In this document: one piece after another, positions 1-13,700 of the stretch | Layout of the letters: each line of letters starts with the position of its first letter | Numbering within the stretch: the first letter of the stretch is position 1 | Source: Ahaetulla prasina | Lineage: Eukaryota > Chordata > Lepidosauria > Squamata > Colubridae | Assembly (NCBI RefSeq): GCF_028640845.1 | Contig: NC_080539.1 | Location: 165,180,236-165,244,235 of the forward strand | DNA: 64,000 nt | Direction: 5' to 3' | Program-made: the position numbers and the translations under genes | The notes under the pieces: generated by a model | What the model was told of the DNA's origin: nothing | Database searches by the model: none | Seen by the model: only the letters and a program-made list of their open reading frames with translations

Positions 1-90
1 CTGGCCTTGTGTCTAAGGTGAGACTGGAATTCACCATCTCCTGGTTTCTAGCCTGGTTCCTTAACCACTACACTAACTGGTTCTTTTCTG
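1..90 (-). repeat. Fragment of tRNA-derived SINE (head part)
   Basis: The phrases CTCCTGGTTTCTAGCCTGG and CTTAACCACTACACTAACTGG recur in diverged form near 8655-8705. Read on the - strand they resemble the tRNA-like head of a squamate SINE (...GTGTAGTGGTTAAGG...). The element is cut by the window edge. Confidence 0.55.
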
Positions 91-277
91 TTAATATTTA
101 AGAGCTGAATTTTACACCAATCAGAGCAGTCGTATGTGAGCAAATCATCCCATTGCTAGTTTTCATCTGACAAGCACCCTTGGCATGTTCTCAACAGTCC
201 AGATGTTCCCACTGTCCAAAAATGACTTGGGACCACTCATATGCCAGTATGTAATTTATTCCCCCATGGGAAATCAT

Positions 278-486
278 CAGAGGTGGTGAAACGGGAGCGG
301 AAATCACGGGTGGGCTTGCCCACCCACCCCAACTCTACGCCAGCCTATTTAGGTATGTTTTTGAGGCAGGGGACATGCACAGAAGGCAGGCACGCAAGCA
401 AAGCGCATGCACGGAAGGCTGGGCATATGTGCGAAAGGCAGGCGCATGCGCAAACCGGTAGTAACATGATGTGAAACCCACTGCTG
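278..486. mobile_element. Non-autonomous hAT element, 209 bp, TSD GAAATCAT
   Basis: Perfect 8-bp direct repeats GAAATCAT flank it (270-277 and 487-494). The ends are inverted: CAGAGGTGGTGAAAC at left and GTGAAACCCACTGCTG at right. 8-bp duplications and CAG-type ends are hallmarks of hAT transposons. No coding capacity. Ends resemble those of the elements at 16309 and 24235. Confidence 0.85.
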
Positions 487-1604
487 GAAATCATATTTAT
501 ACAGGACTGTCTACATACTGTATGTAAGATACTGTATAAGCAACAGTCTCTCTTTTTGTTTCATTTGTTCTGACTCATCTGGTTCCTCAGCATTTTTCTA
601 CAGTTCTTCCTCCTGAAACACCTCAAACATTTTCCCTGCATTTCAACATTACTGAATCTGCAACCCGATACACATTAAGGCACCACCAGACACAATGGGA
701 GACTTATTTCTATAATTGTGCCTTAGAAGGTGTGGTTAATAATTGGAACACAAGATCTTCACAAAAAAAAACAGAAAATGTTTCGATGTTGAATTTCCTA
801 GTTTTTTTGTTTTCTTAAGGTTAAGGTAAGTCAAGAGGAAGACGATAAAATCTTGGACTGGTGAACAAGAATAAGTGAAAATGTCATATATATATAAATG
901 CATGTTGTCGATACCTGTTGAGAGATTGGAGGAAAAAGAAACCAGCATGTGGTCAAATGGTATCGGCTATTTATTATACTTGGTACTGTACTTATTACAA
1001 TAATTATATATATTTTAATTATTTTAATTTTAGTACAGTTGGAGTCATACTTGGTTTTGAATATTTGTTATACTTTGTATGGTGGCATACAAGCACCAGA
1101 TCAATTGGAACCAACAATGCTGCAGAGGAATGCACAAACATGAAATAGTTCATGTTTGATTGTTTTCATAATTCTAAAGCACTGAATTATTTCTGCTTCC
1201 TGGGAGATACCCCTTCAACTCTTCCATATTACAAAGCAGGATAATTAGATATCATCTCATCACTGGATTCTTTTTTCCTAATAAGTTGAGCCAGCCATTG
1301 AAACAATAAACTTCAAGAAATGGAGAAGAGACTCAGAGAAAGCATAAAAAAGGGGCAACATAGAGAAAGGGGGGAGAGGGAGAGAGATATGAAGTAAGAT
1401 ACATTATGGTACATTGATCTGATCACCATTTTCTTATCTTAGCTGGTTTTTAGCAGTATGTTTTGCTTTCTTTGAATTTGATGACTTCTTTACACTACCC
1501 AGAGATGGTGGATGGACATATAAATACTTAAAACAAACTAAATGATTAACTATATGGAGATTCATGGGCCTTAACTGGCACCTAAACGTGAAATTTCCTC
1601 CTAA
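487..1604. other. No gene recognised
   Basis: AT-rich intergenic DNA with short runs (polyA, TA, GA-rich 1340-1390). I see no conserved coding sequence and no clear repeat. Confidence 0.5.
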
Positions 1605-2490
1605 CATAACATAACATAACAACAGAGTTGGAAGGGACCTTGGAGGCCTTCTAGTCCAACCCCCTGCCTAGGCAGGAACCCTACACCATCTCAGTCAGAT
1701 GGTTATCCAACATTTTCTTAAAAATTTCCAGTGTTGGAGCATTCACAACTTCTGCAGGCAAGTCGTTCCACTTATTAATTGTTCTAACTGTCAGTAAATT
1801 TCTCCTTAGTTCTAAGTTGCTTCTTTCTTTGATCAGTTTCCACCCATTGCTTCTTGTTCTACCCTCAGGTGCTTTGGAGAACAGCCCGACTCCCTCTTCT
1901 TTGTGGCAACCCTGAGATATTGGAACACAGCTATCATGTCTCCACTAGTCCTTCTTTTCATTAAACTAGACATACCGAGTTCCTGCAACCATTCTTCATA
2001 TGTTTTAGCCTCCAGTCCTCTAATCATCTTTGTTGCTCTTCTCTGCACTCTTTCTAGAGTCTCAACATCTTTTTTACATCATGGAGACCAAAACTGGATG
2101 CAACATTCCAAGTGTGGCCTTACCAAGGCATTATAAAGTGGCACTAACACTTCACGTGATCTTGATTTTATCCCTCTGTTTATGCAGCCCAGAACTGTGT
2201 TGGCTTTTTTAGCAGCTGCTGCACACTGCTGGCTCATATCTAAATGGTTATCCACTAGGACTCCAAGATCCCTCTCACAGGTACTACTATTGAGCAAGGT
2301 ACCACATATACGGTACTGGTGCATTTTGTTTTTTTGGCCTAAATGTAGAATCTTACTTTTTTCACTGTTGAATTTCATTTTGTTAGATAGCGCCCAATGT
2401 TCAAGTTTGTCAAGATCTTTCTGTAATTTGAGCCTATCTTCTGGAGTGTTGGCTATTCCTGCCAGCTTGATGTCATCTGCAAATTTAACA
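1605..2490 (-). mobile_element. CR1/L3-type LINE, 5'-truncated copy with RT C-terminus and microsatellite tail
   Basis: On the - strand the reverse transcriptase end is readable although frameshifted: FADDIKLAGIANTPEDRLKL (FADD catalytic motif at 2483-2472), then MKFNSEKSKILHLGQ, DLGVLVDNHLDMSQQC, PLYNALVRPHLE, and [18 protein letters not shown]. The conserved 3' UTR (GGTCCCTTCCAA family) follows, then an (ATAAC)n tail at 1605-1621 (plus-strand reading). This is the snake CR1 type that seeds microsatellites. Dead copy, truncated just upstream of FADD. Confidence 0.9.
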
Positions 2491-5290
2491 ATTACAGTTA
2501 CAGTCTTTTACAGTTGCAGATTAAAGATGCTAACATTTGCCCAACTGTTGCTTTTATTTTGTTTAATTGCTTTTTGCACTTTGTTATTCAACCAAACAAT
2601 TTGTCAATCATTTGTTGCAATATTATATTATAATTGCACATTTGCATGGATATTCACAGCTGTACACATTGTCCTAAGATGCAGACAGTTATACTTTGTT
2701 TAGACAAATAAATACTCTTCACAAATAATGTATAATGTTTTTGAGAATGCAGGAACTGAAGATCAAATCTCCGTTGGCATTCCTTACCACTCTTTCTTGA
2801 AACTAACAGCTGCAAAGTCAACGCATGAAAAATCAACTGGGATTTCAATAAAATCTATCCCTTTGCACAACTCAAAGATTTCATAAGCAAAGGTGGAATA
2901 GCATTCCTGTTAAGACAGTTATTATTTCTGTAACCTAAGTTTTACACTTTTACAAAATAATATCCTGCAAATAATATTAGCATGGAAGCACTGTTAATGT
3001 CACAGAACTGGGCATTCGCTCTCCATAAAGCTGCCCTTAAAGGTCATTCAGAAGTTGTATCTGACCCAACCAAAATGCAGAGTCCTGCGTGGACCAGGAT
3101 AAACTAAATTACTAGAATAGCACCAATCCTGGGGACGCTGCAATGCTGCCAGTAGGGTTCCCGATCCAATTCAAGGTATCTGCATGTATGGCTTGGATCC
3201 TTGTTGTCCTTTTACTCCAAGTAGAATCAAACCACCTAATGTGACCAAAGGGACATGTTTCAGATCCTCTCATTTTGAGATTTCTTGGTCATAATTATTT
3301 TCTTCTAGAATAGCCTGTTTCCAAAGGCTATTCTAGGCTATTTGGTCATTTTTTTCTATGGTCCTTCTAGAAGAGCTTTAAAACAATTGTCTTGTGAGGA
3401 AGAATACTACTCAACTGGAAGCAGCTATTGAGTGGGAATCACTGAAAAATAATTGGGCAGCATACAAATATGTGTAATAAGTTAATAAATAATAATTTTA
3501 ACAGCTTTAAGTTTCAATACAGATTCAATAAAGTTTGTTTCTCTTCTTTGTACTTTTCACACGTTTCATAATATCTGAATGGCCCCACTCAGATTAGGTG
3601 CTGGTTCTACCTACTGAAAACCTAAAGCACTCTAAGATTCAGTTGAAGTAGCTCATTCTGGACTATGTGATCAAACTAATGGATTGTCAAGGCCAAGAGT
3701 AACTTAATTACCTGGAAATAACTCATTTCATTTAATTACACAGCTAAAGGGAAGAGCTAGTGGGCACAATTATGCAATCTAATCTCTGCTGATTAGATTT
3801 ACCAGAGTGTTCAAAAACTTAACAGCAGCCGGGCAGGTTTGAAGACACATCATTTCTATTACACCATTTCCTGATATAAACCAAGAATCAGTCCCTTGAG
3901 CTATGATTTGTTCTATGAAAAAAAAATATGCACTGTCTTGTTCAAACTATTACCTACAAGATGCATTCCCAGAAAGTATGGGTTGCAAATTATGGACATT
4001 GCAGTCTCAACATCAGCTTGGCAATGGCTATAGCAGTAGCTGTTATCTCCAATTAGTGAACAACAGGAATAAAAATATTCACTTCCTAGGAGATTCTGAT
4101 TGAAATGGTATGATAATGACTGAAATTGATAATACTGCATAGAATGCTCTGCAATGTAAAACATTCTAAAGTACATGACAGAACCAGCTGGTCTTCTGGT
4201 ATATAAGAAAGATTCCAGCAATACTTCAAACAGAAAAACAACCCTGGAACCAAACCAATTACTTGCAATGTTCAGATTACAAGATTGGCCCCACAAATGT
4301 TATCCATCCTGATATAAGCTAATATTATTTTAATTGTTGGTTGCAGCTGAATGCATGATTTATAAATGGGTGGATTTACAAATGGATGGATGGTGATGGC
4401 AAAGAAAATTTCCCCAAATTGAGTGGAGAGCTAAGATGGTTGAAGTCTTTTCTTGGATTCTTAACTTGATGCAGGGCTGGTGCCTCTTCTCTGCAAAGGA
4501 TCTCTTCCTCCATCACACAGTGGCAAATATTCTTTGGAACATAGCCAAGTAGTTAATTCTTAATTTCATTGTCTAATTAATAGACTGTTAGTTAAAGAAC
4601 TACCAAGATGGACTTTGTCCTGCACATATAGCAAAGTCTTCATTCCTTGCCTCTGAGTCTAGACACAGAGAGTTTAAATATTTCTTGACTGCAATAGCCA
4701 AAAGTTGAATGGGTAAATGTGGGAATAAATACCCGCCTTCTTTCTCTGGAAAGTCCTCTGCGAATACCCCATCTTATTTTTCCACTTAAACATGTCTTAA
4801 ATAGTCAAGTTCTTTAATCTCAGTATTACTGTAAAACACTTTAATATTTCAAGATGGTGAGCATTTTGCTCTGGCCAACTTATTGAAAGACCTTTCAGCT
4901 ATCACAGCTATGACAGTCCCTTTGATATTTATTCATTACTCATCTGTTTACTCATTAATTCAGAGCTGGTTGCCCAATGAGTGGGAAATGCAATTCAGCT
5001 CAAGCTGGAAGGGCTTAGATTTCCTGTCTCTGTATAGTTAGGATTGATTTTCTTCTCACACCAGTGTTTAATTCGCCAGTTTTATCTGTTTACCTTGTCC
5101 TCTGCCGTATTTTAATTGAGACGGAGATCATGTGTGTTGGAAGCTCCCCTTGTCCTTCTGCTTATGCAAAGAATATCAGTAAGAGAAATGTTAAACTGAT
5201 AGCTCATTGCAATTGCTAGCTCCTGGGATACATGTTTAGGGCATATTTCATTCAAAAGACTATATACAGATTATATGGCTTCACAGAAGA
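2491..5290. other. No gene recognised
   Basis: AT-rich intergenic DNA. An open frame of 127 codons on the - strand (4296-3913) has no recognisable motif. Nothing else supportable. Confidence 0.4.
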
Positions 5291-5291
5291 G

Positions 5292-5505
5292 AGCTAGATC
5301 GGTGTAATGATTGAGATTCCTGCGTTAGAATCCAGGCGACAGTGAGTTCTAGTCTCGTCTTGCGGACAAAGCCAGAGAAGTGACCTTGGGCCAGGCACCT
5401 AAGGAAGGAGGCAATAGTAAGCCACTTCTGAAAAAAATTGCCCAGAAAACTAAATGGCCTTGTTCAGACAATTGCTAGGAGTCAAGACTGAGTTGAAGGC
5501 ACAAA
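5292..5505 (+). mobile_element. tRNA-derived SINE
   Basis: Shows a degenerate tRNA-like head (GGTGTAATGATTGAGATTCC, GTTAGAATCCAGGCG), a body (GACCTTGGGCCAGGCACC, AAGCCACTTCTGAAAAA) and an end AGTTGAAGGCACAAAATAAA, the layout of a squamate tRNA SINE. Diverged, so old. The body phrase GACCTTGGGCC matches the antisense copy at 8500-8710. Confidence 0.65.
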
Positions 5506-7724
5506 ATAAATACCAGTATATCACCAGAAACTACCCTAGTAACCAGATCATTTTTCACAATTTAATAGGATTAGCTAATATTCCTCTAGATCAGAACAAC
5601 ACACAGCTAGTTTACTTAATCAAGAAATTCCTTAACATGGAGAAATCAGATTTAGCCATAGTTAAGTTATGCAAGTAATGCAAATGCAAGTCCTTGTGTG
5701 ATGAACATGTATGTAAGTTGTTGGTGGTTACAGCTAATGAGGCAGGATCTTTTCTATATACTATAGTAGAGCAATGCCAAGAGGTAGGAGTCTGAATCAG
5801 ATATTTACCTTAAATCCTTCTCTGGTTTCATGGTAGAAGCCCCAGCATAACATTTGGAAAACTTACCTTCTGCTAAACTCAGGCTGGATCCCTAAAACAA
5901 AGAAAAGGGTGTTGTTTTATACGGAATGGTTTGAAATTATTTCAAGGTCATTTCCAGATTTCAGTGTAGCTCTCTGGTCTAGAGTAGGCAATTAGGCCAA
6001 ACAAGTTTGGATTTGTCCAGATCAATACACAGAGTGAGAGATCAAGGTGTGAATTGTAAAGTGTAATTGTCTAAAACTTTACCTATGGATTAGAGAGGTT
6101 TTAAACTATTCATCAGCAGTAGAGGGTTTTTTTTTTTTTAGAATTATTATTAAACTACACATTGTACCATCTCCAAATGGCACAGCAATGTTAATTCTTT
6201 GCGGCTACATAATTCTACATAGAGATGTAGAAGTCTAGCCATAGCACATCTACAACAAAACCATTTTGCAACTGTAAACATATAGACTCCTGTGTCGATT
6301 TCTACATCTCTATGTATGTATCTACCCTTTCTAGGAGCGACATATTTGTGGAGAAATATCACTGGGCACATTGCCAAGGGTGGAGGAAGATAAGGAATTG
6401 AGAAGTCATAAGCAGTAAGGTGGCTGTGCCAAATGAAGAAAAATTGCTCCTTTAGAAGTATATAACTGTTGGCAGAATGCCTGTTTATTTGTCCACAGCC
6501 ATAAAATGACTAAAATGTACTTTCTTTGGAGTTTGGGAGAAAATATTTCTATCAAATGTGTCTGTAAATCAGTTACATTCTACATGGCATCTGTGTTTTT
6601 ATCATTTCTATTTTCTCTTTTGAATTACCAACCAATCCTTCTGGTGATGCAATTTTTTGAACTGCTACTTTTAAAGCAGATTTTGCCCCTATTCCACAAT
6701 TCCTCCAGAATAGATATCTTACTCCTTTCTTTTGGAGAAAGAAACTACTGTGACCATTTTGCCACCCCACAATCATATGGAGATGTCTCTAAATACCTCC
6801 CCAGTCTGTAGTGGGTGGAGCTTTTCCACAGTCCTGTCATCTGCTGTTTAAGAAAGTAAAGCCCCGGAGTTCATGAGTCACAATCTGGAAAGAAGAAAAG
6901 TTCTTTGACACTGGGAATCTTCTCCAAGAACAGTCTGGTTGCTAAAGAGAGGCTGGCAAGCAACATCACCAATTCTAGTGTGACAAATAACAACAGGAAG
7001 GTAAGGTAAGGGCTGGTGCAGGTAGGCTGCTATACATGACAAATTCTCCCAATGTTTAACTGGAAACAAACTTCACCAGTAAAATATATGGCTTTTCACT
7101 TAACTTTGGTCATAGCAAACTTTCAGTTTCCTACATTGATTTGCTTATAAATGAAAACTAATTTGATGTATCCAGGGTCCTGATTAAAATTAATTTATGG
7201 AATTGTTGAATTATTATGATCATAATTAATACAATTCAGGAGAGATTATGATATTACATGGGGGAATGATGTGTCAATAGTTGATGAAAGTTAGAAAGAA
7301 TTGTCAGATGGGTGATGATGTGTTGGGAGATGTATTGACAGGTAAGTTGACTTGCCACTGGTTATCTAAGATAAACTGAATACTTTTCAAAATACAGATT
7401 TCTTCAGGCTGCCATATATTGATTCCTTGGTCCTTATTCATCACTGCTGCAGTTTAATGTAAACAATCAATTAGCAAATTAGTTATATGGCAACTGTTAT
7501 GTTTTTCCCACAAAGCTTTGAAAAACTATCATTACTAAAAATGGGGGACAATCAGTTTCACCCAGTAATATTCTTATGAAAGTGTGAGCTTTCAAGACCA
7601 TATAATTTATTATATGAATCAACAGCCAATAGTTCCAGTTACAGATTGACAAGCTTTGGTGTGTTGTCTAAAGTCCTTTCCAAGGTGATAAATATGCTTG
7701 TTATTACATTTTCTCTTCCTTTAG
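5506..7724. other. Upstream flank or 5' intron of SLC23A1
   Basis: AT-rich. A 5' non-coding exon of SLC23A1 should lie here or further upstream, because the start exon follows an acceptor at 7724, but I could not identify it. 101-codon and smaller open frames near 6500-6800 carry no recognised motif. Confidence 0.4.
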
Positions 7725-7780
7725 AAGTCTGGCTTTGTACAAACATGGGAAGCAACTCTGAAGATCCTTCTCATTGCAAG
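7725..7780 (+). CDS. SLC23A1: SLC23A1 exon with start codon (residues 1-12)
   Basis: An acceptor (pyrimidine tract ending in TTTAG at 7724) is followed by 20 nt of 5' UTR, then ATG at 7745 and twelve codons [12 protein letters not shown] to a GTAAAT donor. Coding part 7745-7780. It ends in phase 0 and joins the next exon without a frame change. The N-terminus is poorly conserved in the family, so this start rests on splice context rather than homology. Confidence 0.8.
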
Positions 7781-10700
7781 GTAAATTTAAAGGATAACAT
7801 TATTCTTTCTCAGAAATACTAAGCACAATTTAAAACAAAGAAGGTGATAGGATATTTCTGCTGACTGTTAGCAGAGAAACAAGCAACAGCAGCATAGTTT
7901 CAATGCCATTTCCATATAGCATTAATCTTTCTGCATATGGAGACATATGGACAATTTGACATCATGTAATTTCTAATATCACTTTTTTTTGTGCTGGATA
8001 TTATTTGTCAGTATGTTTTATGTTATTCGAATGCATGGATTATTCTTAGATCAATTGATTGGGCGGATACCAAATTCATTGCAGAAGCCTTGTGGACTTT
8101 TCTAAAACTTGGGGTGAATGTATCACACCCACCTAATGTGGCTTCCATCGTATTCAAGGATATTGTTTGTACAGAGTATACCTGATTGTGATCTTGGAAG
8201 AGTAAGTTGAAGATGTCTAGCTCTGCCCTCACACTTCTTTTTATGGAATGCTTAAAGGCAGCAGTGAGGAATGACTCAAAGGTATTGTGTATTGAAGTTG
8301 GATTCCATGTTCCATGTTCCATGTTCCTTCGTTGTGGTGGAGCACTGGAATTTAGCATCGCAAAGGATGTCATTCTTGAATTCTTGAATGTTCAGCAGGT
8401 TTCCCTATATTTATTTTTCTACCGGTTTTATATTGTGGATGTAGCTTAATCTTATTATTTATTTACTTATTACATTTTTACTCTGCCTTTATTTTTGTCA
8501 ACTAATGGTATTGTTCATACTCAAGTGCTCGTTCCTCCCATCTTCCCACAACAACAACCCTTAGACAGGGTTGGGCTGAGAGAGAGTGACTGGCCCAAAG
8601 TCACCCAACTGGCTTTCATGGTTAAGACAAGGCTAGAATTCATAAGCTTCTGGTTTCTGGGCAAGGTTCTTAGCCTCTACACCAAACTGGCTCTGTGGTC
8701 TTCCTCTGAATAAACAACTGGATGGAATTATTTATAAGAAACTGGAATTTATTTCAAGAGCTCTGGAAGTGGTAGTAGAAAATATACCAATCACCAAGAA
8801 TATTAAAGAAGCCCATAGTTGGAAAAGGCAGAAATGCAGCATGATAGGGCCGTGGTGGCTCAGGCTGTAAGATAGCCTGTTATTAAAACACAGCAGCCTG
8901 CAATTACTGCAGGCTCGAGTCCCACCAGGCCCAAGGTTGACTCAGCCTTCCATCCTTTATAAGGTAGGTAAAATGAGGACCCAGATTGTTGGGGGGGGCA
9001 ATAAGTTGACTTTGTAAATATACAAATAGAATGAGACTATTGCCTTACACAATGTAAGCCGCCCTGAGTCTTCGGAGAAGGGCGGGATATAAATGTAAAT
9101 AAATAAATAAAAATGATTAATACATCCATTTTTGCTGTCCATATCTGCCTCCCAGATTCCTGTATCCATCTTTCCCTAAGTTCTGCAATCCTCAGAAGTC
9201 CCAGCCAACTATAAAAGTTGTAGTGCAATATGTTCAGCAGATTTCAGGTTGAGGAAAGTTGTTTTTGAGAATTTAGGAGTTCCTCCATGACCAGACTACA
9301 GAACCTGATTGTGGTCATATGTTCATCGTGAACTCAGAGGACACATGAGCAACTGAATCCCATTGTCTTCAGTTTGGGAAGGGTGGTGTCCATCTTTTCT
9401 CAGAATTTTCAAAGATAGCCAAGGGGTGGCAGTCATTGTTAAGAAGTAGTAGAAGATACAGGCTTTCTTTATTCCTGGGGATCTCCTCCTCATCTTGGAT
9501 TCCAAGATGGACTTTTCATTTTTCCCATAACAAAGAACAGGGAGAAAGATCAAGTGTAAGAATAACAAAACGGGTAATAATCTCAGACGTTAAAGTGAAT
9601 TTCAGCACTCCTGTCCATTTCTGCTGGCTATAGTTGAGATTTTAAGAAATGTGGAGACAATGTGTTCATTGCTGATGCATTGTTTTCACTGTAGGTGAAA
9701 CAAGGATTATCATGGCACCTGCTCCAGTTATAACATAAATCTTCCCAGCCTTTTCCTTTATGTGTAATGGCTCTCTTTAATTTTTAGCAAAAAGTAGCAA
9801 ATGGGAATTGTGTTGTTCCACCAGTCTCCGAAGAGAAGAGTTTTGATATGCTCTATACAATTGAAGATGCGCCCCCATGGTATCTCTGCATCCTCCTGGG
9901 ATTTCAGGTATAATGAACTGAGTTAGCTCCTTCCAGGATCTTTTGCTGTTCTCCCTGACATGTTTAAATTAACAAATATTTGGCATGGTGATTGTTTCTC
10001 CACCCACAATAACAGAGTGACTCTTTACAAGAATTTAAATGTTACTATGTGTGTGTTCTCTCATCGGTGATGCCATTGTTGAAAAGGTACAAGACGTACC
10101 TTGACTGTGAGTCTTATACTGAGTGGTGATTGCATCTTACTTCTATTGTTCATTTATCTCTGCAATATTAGCATGTATAGAACTTTGCATCCCAATTACA
10201 TCTTGGGACTGTGCTTTCATACATCTATTTCAGATGCACTAAATTTATAGGGCAAAGAAAAATATGCTGTGTCACCCTTACAAAACCACCAAGACTATGA
10301 TCTCATCTGTTGGCTCAGGGCCAATAATGAAGCTACAACAAGAATGAACATAACTTTGTGTGCCCCATTCTCTACATAGAATAGGGGGTTCCTGGTAGTC
10401 TGTGTCCCAAATAAGTCAGGCATATTTCATATTTTGCTCTGATTATGGAACAAAAAGAGTCTCCCACCCCCCCACCCCCGCTTGGCAGAAATAATTTGGG
10501 GTGAGACAGGAAGCAAGGGATTTGGTAGCTGAGGGAGGGAGAAAGGAAAAGGAAAAGATGGAAAAATGGGAGCAAAGGAAACCAGAGGGATATGAAGCAC
10601 TCAGACACAGAAGGAGGCAGCTGATTGTTGGGAAGGATGGCACTTGGAAGATTGTGGGGATGGAGGAAGCTGGTGGGATTTGTCACACCAGGATATTGGG

Positions 10701-13700
10701 GAAGTCAACTGAGGGCAGAGAGGAAAGATGCCGGGAAAATTAGAGTGGGAGTGGGGGAAAGAGAGAAATGCTGAAAAAAGCATGGTGTGATACATTGTGT
10801 TGATTGCAGATGGTGGCAGTTGATATACAGAGTCCAGATTTCATTTAATCTGAATCAGGATCAATCAAAATGTTTCATTTTTGGTTTTGGTTTTGCTGAA
10901 GAGTAGCTGACCTGTAATAATTGGGCATGATGGTTTATTCTGGCTTCTAAACAAAATAGTTCCACCATTTGGTGAATCCCTTTAATGCTCACCGTCATTG
11001 CAACATATAGTGCATGAATATTTTAACAGAATAAGAGAGTTGGATGGGACCTTGGAGGTCTTCTAGTCAAAACTCCCTCTCAGGCAGGAAACCCTATACC
11101 AGTGATGGCTCACCTTTTCCGGACTGAGTGCCCGAAGCAACCCCCAAAATGCAATGCACGCACAGCCCCGGTGCATGCACCCAACTCCCCGTGCATGTGT
11201 GCACCCCTAAATGTGCCCATGCATGTGAGCGCAGCTGCCTGCATGCCCCCCATGCATGTGTATACCCCCCACCCACCCCATGCATGCGCGGCAGAGACAC
11301 AAAGACCAGCTGGCTAGTGGGAGACATGCACGCATGTGCAGCAGAGCTGAGCTGGGGCGACAGCTCATGTGCCCACAGAGAGGGTGCTGCATGCCACCTC
11401 TGGCACGCATGCCATAGGTTCGCCATCACGGCCCTATACCATTTCAGACAAATGGTTGTCTAATCTCTTCTTAAAAACTTCCAGTATTGGAGCACCTACA
11501 ACTTCTGGAGGCAAGTTGTTCCACTGATTAATTGTTCTGTCTGTCAGGAAATTCCACTTTAGTTCTAGGTTGTTTCTCTCCTTGATTAGTTTCCATCCAC
11601 TGTTTCTTGTCCTGCCTTCAGGTGCTTTGGAGAATAAATTGACTCCCTCTTCTTTGTGGCAACGCTTTAGATATTGAAAAACTGCTATCACGCCATTTTA
11701 GGAGCAAAAGGTGACTGTGGGAAAGGCATTTGGACATTTGAAAAAAAAAATCATTCTTGCCTCTTTTAGTTTTTTTTTAAAAAAAAGATTTCAACAAATC
11801 TCAGAATGTGTCAAGCATGATGACTCCTCTGTTTTGCATGTCATTGGTCCCATTTCAGCTGCACTTTTACAGTCCCTCATCACTGAATTCACAGTTTAAA
11901 GAAAGGTCACAGAACTTTCAGGAAATGTCTTTGACTAATATTTCACAGGGAGAGGATAAAGCTCTATTTGAGGAAATTACTATCTGCATTAGAACGTATG
12001 GCTTCAGTTGTATAAAATTTCAGCATTTCTTCATAACTAGTGAATGTATAGCTGCATCCCAAAGTGGTGATGCCTGTGTTTCAGTTTGGAGACATCGTCT
12101 GATCTTATGCTCATTTCTGATATCCTTCATCCTAATCTTTCCTCCAGCACTACTTGACGTGTTTCAGTGGCACCATCGCCGTTCCCTTCCTTCTGGCAGA
12201 GTCTCTCTGTGTAGGGAAGGACCAGTACACCATCAGTCAACTTATTGGCACCATCTTCAGTTGTGTGGGCATCACCACCCTCATCCAAAGCACTGTGGGC
12301 ATTAGGTACGGCTCATCTGGTTTGCTCCTTGGTGAATGTAACAGGGAAGAGACTGTCATGAGGGGGAAGCAGTTAAGATGTTTAAATTTAGTAGCTGGAA
12401 CAGTGGGGTTGTACAATGAGCCAGAACACACAGTTATAGTTGATTGATTGGAGAGCGCTGGCTCCTGCGTGAGGCAATCTGAGCTGTGATTGGTTGCTGT
12501 GAGTGTGGAGGGGGAGTTTCCCTTTTTCCCCGCCTTTTTCTTCTGTGTGGCCTGCGTGCTCTGTGATTTACCTCATGACGCTCCTGTTTGCCTGACTATC
12601 TTGTTTGCTGTATATACAGATGCAAAATATATTTATTTATATAAAACTACAAGTTTGTGTTTGCCTGACTATCTAGTTTGCTGTTTATACAGATGTAAAA
12701 TATATTTATTTATATAAAACTACAAGTTCGTGTTTGCCTGTCATCTAGTTTGCTGAATATACGGATGTAAAATGTATTTATTTATATAAAACTACAAGTT
12801 TGTGTTTGCCTGACTATCTAATTTTCTGTATATCTAGATGTAAAATATATGTATTTATATAAAACTACAAGTTTGTGTCAGCCTGACTTCGTTTGTTCAC
12901 TTGTTGTGCAATTCTCTGACAGCAGCACTGAATCCATGCACCTTTTTCCCCTTCTTCCGTAAGGCAGACTTCCTCTGTTTCAAGCCAGTGCCCTGGCATT
13001 CTTGGTTCCTGCCAAATCCATCTTGGCCCTGGAAAAATGGAAATGCCCTCCAGAAGGTAACTGAAACTTGGATAGCCTGTAAATTGACCGGAGCTAGAAC
13101 AGAAATATCTTCAGAAGCCTTTCACTGAGTGAAGGATGTCAGTAGCTTTCCAAATGGCAATACAGGTAGTCCTTGACTTCCAACCATTTGTTTAGTGACC
13201 GTTCAAAGTTACAACGGCACTGAAAATAAATGATTTATGGCTGTTTTCACACTTACGACCGTTGCAAGGTCACATGATCAACTGTGGCAACTAGTTTATA
13301 TTTATGACAGTTGCAATGTCCCGGGGTCATGTGATCACCTTTTGCGACCTTCTGACAAGCAAAGTCAATGGGGAAGCCAGATTCACTTAACTGCGGCAAG
13401 AAAAATCGTAAAATGGGGCAAAACTCACTTAACAACAGAACAACAGAAATTTTGGCCTCAGTTGTGGTTGTAAGTCAAGGGCTACTTGCATATGTTATGT
13501 GATGTGACTATAAACAAGAATCAGAATTTCACAGCCAGACATACACATATCTTAGTGTTGTCAAGGTTGAGAAGCATTGCGGTAGACAAATTGGTTGCCT
13601 TCCAGATTTTCTGATTAGAATTCCTAGGATTCTCTACCCTTGATTTTGGAAAGTGCAGCATGTAGGAGGTCTACAAAAATCCAAAATACATACATTCAAA

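Noticed and set aside
3913..4296. 127-codon frame on the - strand
   Set aside because: No motif, no homology I can recognise, no splice or promoter context; treated as chance.
11102..11463. Overlapping 111-codon open frames on both strands
   Set aside because: They lie within a GC-rich non-autonomous hAT element bounded by an 8-bp duplication; Cys/His-rich reading comes from GCATGC-type repeats.
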